From NCBI GenBank assembly GCA_947630155.1, contig CANRGM010000037.1:1-10384 (forward strand): a DNA stretch of 10,384 nt, given 5' to 3'. A program made the position numbers and the translations under genes. The DNA comes from an uncultured Clostridia bacterium (GTDB taxonomy: Bacteria > Bacillota > Clostridia > TANB77 > CAG-508). The notes under the pieces are model-generated. The model had not been told where the DNA came from, did not search any database, and saw only the letters and a list, made by a program, of their open reading frames with translations. Positions 6,371 to 10,384 of this stretch are shown one piece after another. Within the stretch, counting starts at the first letter, position 1, and each line of letters opens with the position of its first letter.

Positions 6371-6443
6371 CGATAGTGGGGGAAATTATTGAGTGAATTG
6401 TGGTATGGGGGGGAGGGGAATAGAAAATTTTTCTGTTTTGGTG

Positions 6444-6471
6444 TTGTAAAATTTTGAAATATTGATATAAT
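6444..6471 (+). promoter_or_regulatory. Probable sigma-A promoter of pfkA
   Basis: TTGTAA (6444-6449), 16 bases, TATAAT (6466-6471), with TGA immediately before the -10 (extended -10, the same arrangement as at 4533-4541). Start of transcription would be near 6478, giving a leader of about 33 bases that contains GAGGAGG at 6493-6499 for ATG 6511. Confidence 0.7.
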
Positions 6472-6510
6472 AAGTAGGAATAAAAACAAAAGCGAGGAGG
6501 AAAAATACAA

Positions 6511-7656
6511 ATGGTAAAAAAAGTTGCTATTTTAGCTAATGGAGGGGATGTATCAGGTTTTAATGCAGTTATAAGAGCAATAGTAAAAACAGCAGAAGAA
6601 AAAGGGGTTCAATGTTATGGCTTTATAGATGGGTATAGAGGTTTGTTAAAAAATGAGTATGTAGCATTAAGTACATCTGATAGTAGGAAAGCATCAGGGA
6701 TATTACCTAAAGGAGGTTCTATTATTGGGTCATCAACAAATGCAAATGTATTTCATTATAAAGTTACTGAGTTAAATGGAGAAGTGGTGTATAAAGATTT
6801 ATCAGATATATGTGTTGAGAATATAAAGAATGATGGATTTGATTGTTTGTTTACTTTAGGAGGAGATGGTACTCAGAAGTCAGCTCGTGATTTTTCGTTG
6901 AAGGGAATAAATGTTATAGGTGTTCCAAAAACAATAGATAATGATGTTGCTTGTACTGATATAACTTTTGGATATAATACAGCAGTTTCAGTAGCTTCTG
7001 ATGCTTTAGATAGATTGCATACTACAGGGGAGACTCATCATAGAATAATGGTTTTAGAAGTAATGGGAAGATATGCAGGGTGGATAGCTTTAGAATCTGC
7101 AATAGCTGGTGGCGCAGATGTTGCATTAATTCCTGAAATACCATATGATATAAATAAGGCAGTAGAAAAGATAAATCATAGACGAGATATGGGAAAGAAT
7201 TTCAGTATAGTTGTAGTTGCAGAAGGGGCAATGCCTAAAGGTGGTAGCATTACAATAGAAAGAACAAGAGATAATGGTGCTGGAGTTGATAATACAAAAC
7301 TTGGTGGAATTGGAAATATAGTTGCAAAACAATTAGAAGAATTGACTGGTTTAGAGGCAAGATGTACAGTTTTGGGTTATATGCAAAGGGGTGGAACTCC
7401 TACAGCTTTTGATAGGGTGTTATCAACAAAATATGGATCTAAGGCAATGGAGTTGGCTTTGGAAGGAAAATTTAATGTGTTGACTGTTATTAAAGATGGT
7501 AAATTGGATTGTGTGCCTTTAGAGGATGTTGTGGGTAATAATAAGGTTATTGGTGCTGTGTCTGGGAATACGGCTGAGAGTAATATTAGGAAAGTAAATA
7601 TGGATAATGATTTAGTGAAGACTGCTAGAAATATTGGAATTTGTTTAGGGGATTAA
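6511..7656 (+). CDS. pfkA: 6-phosphofructokinase
   Basis: Phosphorylates fructose 6-phosphate to fructose 1,6-bisphosphate in glycolysis, in the cytoplasm. The 381 aa protein carries the full family pattern: 'GGDVSGFNAVIRA' (residues 11-23), GGDGT (117-121), PKTIDND (139-145, catalytic Asp in TIDND), MGRYAGW (185-191) and LGYMQRGG (288-295). The Gly of GGDGT marks an ATP rather than PPi donor, while the Lys in PKTIDND (Gly in E. coli type) is the residue found in PPi-dependent and 'group III' enzymes. It is therefore a G/K type, probably ATP-using. It is longer than the 320 aa E. coli type, as expected for that clade. The gene stands alone with its own promoter, between two hairpin elements. 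Confidence 0.96.
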   Translation: MVKKVAILANGGDVSGFNAVIRAIVKTAEEKGVQCYGFIDGYRGLLKNEYVALSTSDSRKASGILPKGGSIIGSSTNANVFHYKVTELNGEVVYKDLSDICVENIKNDGFDCLFTLGGDGTQKSARDFSLKGINVIGVPKTIDNDVACTDITFGYNTAVSVASDALDRLHTTGETHHRIMVLEVMGRYAGWIALESAIAGGADVALIPEIPYDINKAVEKINHRRDMGKNFSIVVVAEGAMPKGGSITIERTRDNGAGVDNTKLGGIGNIVAKQLEELTGLEARCTVLGYMQRGGTPTAFDRVLSTKYGSKAMELALEGKFNVLTVIKDGKLDCVPLEDVVGNNKVIGAVSGNTAESNIRKVNMDNDLVKTARNIGICLGD

Positions 7657-7675
7657 GAGGTTTGGCATTTTGTGA

Positions 7676-7855
7676 TTTTGCAGGAAGCCGTCCAATTCAA
7701 TAGTTATGTAACGCCGTTAAATATATTAACATTCCGTTCGTTTGCTGGCGTGGGAGTTTGAGAGGAAGACTTTAGGTGGGGGCGCCAAACTGCGCACTCC
7801 ACTGCATGTTAATATATTTAACGGCGTTACATAACTATTGAATTGGACTACTCTA
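7676..7855. repeat. Long hairpin element 2 (43-bp perfect inverted repeat, same flanks as element 1)
   Basis: Arms 7690-7732 and 7806-7848 are perfect reverse complements over 43 bases, around a G+C-rich 73-base loop that has weak internal pairing. Flanks are TTTTGCAGGAAGCC (7676-7689) and CTACTCTA (7848-7855). The left flank matches that of element 1 at 11 of 14 bases, all three changes being transitions, and in both the stem starts 14 bases after the first T. The arms themselves are not the same sequence as those of element 1, although both open with CCAA and ATTCA and have ATATATTA near the inner end. It begins 19 bases after the pfkA stop and could also end the pfkA transcript, though there is no T-run. 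Confidence 0.9.
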
Positions 7856-7912
7856 TAAGAATTCTTTTGAAAAAAGTGTCATTAATTCAAAATAAAATGA
7901 AAGGATATGAAG

Positions 7913-9487
7913 ATGAAAAGAATCAAGATAAAAAATATACATGTTGCAATTATTATATTTGGAATTATTTTTAATTGTATTGGCATTTTTCATTCTAATC
8001 TTTGGTTTGATGAAGCATATTCAGTGGGATTGGCAAGTAAATCCTTTAAAGATATTTGGATAATAGGTGGGAATGATGTTCATCCTGTTCTGTATTATTG
8101 GGTATTACATATTATTTATTTGATTACAAATTTATTTGGTGCATCAATAAATATAAATATTATTTTTTATAGAGTATTTTCTTTATTATGTATTTCCTTA
8201 GTTGGAATTTTGGGATATACTCATATAAGAAAAGATTTTGGAGAAAGGGTTGGAGTTTTATTTTCATTTTTTATGTATTTCTTACCAATAGTTTGTATAT
8301 ATTCTGCTGAAGTTAGGATGTATTCGTTGGCGATTTTATTAGTTACAATCCTTGCAATTTATGCGTATAGATTATCTGAATATGGAAATTTGAATAAAGC
8401 CGGAGATAATGATAAAAGTAGTGAAAATTTTGATAAAAAACATAAGCGTAATCAAACAATAAAAAATTGGATTATTTTTGAGATAACAAGCCTTTTGTGT
8501 ATCTATACTCATTATTATGCATTAATGGCTGCTGGAATAATAAATTGTGTATTGCTTATAAAACTAATAAAGCAAAAAAGAAAAGATGAAGTAATAACCA
8601 TTTTAGTTTCAGGAGTTATTCAAGCTATAGCGTATATACCGTGGATTATGTGTTTTATAGGACAGCTAAAACATGTATCAAAAGGATTTTGGATTAAATT
8701 TGAGTTTCCAAGAACGATAATGCAATTATCTAGTTCACAGTTTATAGGAAACATAAAGGATGAGATAGGATTTGCTTTTTCAATAATTTTGTACATATAT
8801 TTAATTTATAAAGTTTGCAAATTTATAAAAAACAAGGATAGTTGTAAACCTGCTGTATGTTCCATTTTTATATATCTATCTGTAATATTAGCAGCACTAA
8901 TACTCAGAATTGTAATGAAAACTTCAATTTTATATTATAGATACTTATTTGCTATAACAGGTCTATATATATTCTTTATAAGTTATGTACTGGGAAAAGA
9001 AAAAAATAAATATATAATAACTGGATTATGTGGAATAACACTTATTTTAGGTGTTTGGAGTAATTATAATCAAATTACAGAGGTTTATGATAAAGGAAAT
9101 ATTGAACCAATTTCTTATATGGAAGAAAGAATACAGCCTGATGATGTTATAATATTCAATGAGTCAAATTATGGTGCTGGAATAGTTATAGGGTTAAAGT
9201 TTGATCAAAATAAGAAGTATTTTTATAATCCATCACATTGGGATGTTGAGGAGGCATATAAAGCTTTTGGTGAGCAATTAAAAGTGTGTACAAGCACAGA
9301 TTTTTATCAAGAATTTCCGAATAGAATTTGGATAATAGATTCGCCAAATGCGGATTATTATAATGAAATGTTTAACAATGAGCAGTATAGATTAGTTTGT
9401 CAATATTATACGAAAGTTAAATATGAAGATTATGATTATAATATAATTCTCATTGAAAAAGTTAATGAAAATGTGAATATAAATTAA
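7913..9487 (+). CDS. GT-C / family 39-type membrane glycosyltransferase
   Basis: Probably transfers a sugar from a polyprenyl-phosphate donor to a cell-surface acceptor on the outer face of the membrane. The 524 aa protein has about ten or more hydrophobic helices. The first (about residues 9-26) is followed by 'LWFDEAYSVG' with the Asp-Glu pair at 33-34. 'NDVHPVLYYWVLH' follows (Asp55, His57), the pattern typical of ArnT/PMT-like GT-C enzymes. A basic, polar loop at about 158-182 separates two helix groups, and the last ~120 residues are soluble. An ATG at 7907 is also in frame, but AAAGG at 7900-7904 almost touches it; 7913 has normal spacing. Acceptor and donor cannot be read from the context. 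No adjacent glycan cluster is visible. Confidence 0.85.
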   Translation: MKRIKIKNIHVAIIIFGIIFNCIGIFHSNLWFDEAYSVGLASKSFKDIWIIGGNDVHPVLYYWVLHIIYLITNLFGASININIIFYRVFSLLCISLVGILGYTHIRKDFGERVGVLFSFFMYFLPIVCIYSAEVRMYSLAILLVTILAIYAYRLSEYGNLNKAGDNDKSSENFDKKHKRNQTIKNWIIFEITSLLCIYTHYYALMAAGIINCVLLIKLIKQKRKDEVITILVSGVIQAIAYIPWIMCFIGQLKHVSKGFWIKFEFPRTIMQLSSSQFIGNIKDEIGFAFSIILYIYLIYKVCKFIKNKDSCKPAVCSIFIYLSVILAALILRIVMKTSILYYRYLFAITGLYIFFISYVLGKEKNKYIITGLCGITLILGVWSNYNQITEVYDKGNIEPISYMEERIQPDDVIIFNESNYGAGIVIGLKFDQNKKYFYNPSHWDVEEAYKAFGEQLKVCTSTDFYQEFPNRIWIIDSPNADYYNEMFNNEQYRLVCQYYTKVKYEDYDYNIILIEKVNENVNIN

Positions 9488-9505
9488 GTATTAAGAAGGG
9501 AGGAA

Positions 9506-9588
9506 AACTGGCTATTTTGGAATAAAAAAGATATATTATAAAATACTCTTTGTTTCAAGAAATGTAATTATAAAAGAAAATGCCAGTT
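9506..9588 (+). repeat. Short interrupted inverted repeat before the last gene
   Basis: AACTGGCTATTTT (9506-9518) pairs with AAAATGCCAGTT (9577-9588) with a single bulged base, across a 58-base A+T-rich spacer. The right arm ends seven bases before ATG 9596, so in RNA it would sit over the start region. An unused strong ribosome-site-like AAGGGAGG lies just upstream (about 9496-9503). Its role is unknown. Confidence 0.45.
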
Positions 9589-9595
9589 AAAGAAA

Positions 9596-10384
9596 ATGGA
9601 AGAACAAGGAAATAACAAATTATTATTAGGAATATTAGGAGCAATAATAGGAGCATTCATAGGTACTATACCATTTATTTTGGTATATGTATTTGCAAAT
9701 TATATTGTAGCTTTATTATCAATAATTATAGCTATAGGAAGTTTTTATGGATATAAAATAACAAAAGCGAAGTTTGATAAAAAAACACCATATATAATAG
9801 CAATATCATCAATTCTAGCTATTACAGTTTCAGTTTTCGTAATAATACCATTAGCATTATTAGCTAGAGAAGGATATGGTGCTAGTTTTGAAAATTTAAA
9901 AATTGTATATGAACTTGATGAAATGAAGTCAGCAATAATTCAAGATTATTTGGTCTCACTTGTATTTACTATATTAGTAATCAGTGGAATGATAGCAAAT
10001 TTAAGAAAGCAAGTAAAAGAAGGAAAAACAGGTGATGATATAAAATTAAATGTTTCTAATCAACCAGTATATAGTGAAGAAGAATTACAAATTGTAAAAG
10101 GAATTTTTGAGAAAAATAATGCATTAGATAAAGAAAATGGAATTACAAAAGATGATGTTATACAAGAATTAAGTACTCAAATACCAGAAATAAGAGCCAA
10201 AGAATTATTCAATTTATTAAAACAACAGGGAATAATAAGAAAAAAGAGTGGTAAATTCTATTTCTTTGAAAAAGCACAAAATGTTGGATATACAACTAAA
10301 AAAAGATTAGCTATATTTTTAATTGTATTTGTAGTTACTTTTGTGATTATTTTTGGTGTAGCAATATTAGGGACAATGGCAGAT
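9596..10384 (+). CDS. Multi-pass membrane protein with a possible winged-helix domain (3' end missing)
   Basis: I do not recognise this gene. It is open from ATG 9596 to the window edge (263 codons, no stop). It starts 'MEEQGNNKLLLGILGAIIGA'. Hydrophobic segments lie at about residues 8-31, 34-52, 66-90 and 114-134. A polar domain of about 100 residues follows (136-235), in which 'ITKDDVIQEL', 'RAKELFNLLKQQGIIRKK' and 'SGKFYFFEK' resemble the helices and wing of a winged-helix fold. Another helix begins at about 240. This layout suggests a membrane protein with a cytoplasmic sensing or nucleic-acid-binding part, but that is inference. The ribosome site (AAAGAAA) is weak, and no other in-frame start is nearby. 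The base composition matches its neighbours. Confidence 0.78.
   Translation, partial: MEEQGNNKLLLGILGAIIGAFIGTIPFILVYVFANYIVALLSIIIAIGSFYGYKITKAKFDKKTPYIIAISSILAITVSVFVIIPLALLAREGYGASFENLKIVYELDEMKSAIIQDYLVSLVFTILVISGMIANLRKQVKEGKTGDDIKLNVSNQPVYSEEELQIVKGIFEKNNALDKENGITKDDVIQELSTQIPEIRAKELFNLLKQQGIIRKKSGKFYFFEKAQNVGYTTKKRLAIFLIVFVVTFVIIFGVAILGTMAD

Noticed and set aside
6093..7855. CRISPR array, retron or integron attC sites
   Set aside because: There are two copies over a kilobase apart without spacer periodicity, no reverse transcriptase or cas gene, and no integron core site sequences.
7867..7898. Promoter before the glycosyltransferase gene
   Set aside because: TTGAAA and TAAAAT are present, but the spacing is about 20 bases and neither is strong, so I did not list it.

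Overview
The window is strongly A+T-rich Firmicutes DNA, most likely from an endospore-forming member of the Clostridia. AGA, ATA and TTA codons dominate, the Shine-Dalgarno sites are strong, and the first 4.5 kb is most of a spoIIIA sporulation operon. All recognised genes lie on the + strand. The species cannot be named from the sequence alone.

Region 1 (69-4493) is spoIIIAB-AC-AD-AE-AF-AG-AH in the canonical order. spoIIIAA would lie just upstream and is outside the window. These genes encode the mother-cell half of the channel (the 'feeding tube') that links mother cell and forespore during engulfment. In Bacillus subtilis the operon is made under sigma-E, and SpoIIIAH pairs with forespore SpoIIQ. 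Two features are unusual. A double palindromic repeat with a GGGACGCGTCC core fills the gap between spoIIIAD and spoIIIAE. spoIIIAG carries a +1 frameshift near 3577-3580 that cuts off its ring-building domain; removing one base restores a full-length SpoIIIAG, so this is either a real lesion or a sequencing or assembly error.

Region 2 (4494-6012) holds two genes, each with a good vegetative-type promoter. The first is a stand-alone CinA C-terminal (PncC-like) nicotinamide-nucleotide amidase. The second is a membrane-anchored, cysteine-rich protein resembling the glucosaminidase/lysozyme family.

Region 3 (6013-7906) is pfkA (6-phosphofructokinase, G/K active-site signature) flanked on both sides by large hairpin elements. 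Each hairpin has long perfect arms (56 bp and 43 bp). The arm sequences differ between the two copies, yet both sit inside the same short flanks at identical spacing: TTTTGCAGGRRGYC, then the hairpin, whose last C begins CTACTCTA. The loops are G- or GC-rich and unlike the surrounding DNA. I do not recognise this family, and it is the most interesting signal in the window.

Region 4 (7907-10384) has a polytopic GT-C/GT39-type membrane glycosyltransferase. After it comes the 5' part of an unrecognised multi-pass membrane protein with a cytoplasmic domain that may be a winged helix; that gene runs off the window end.
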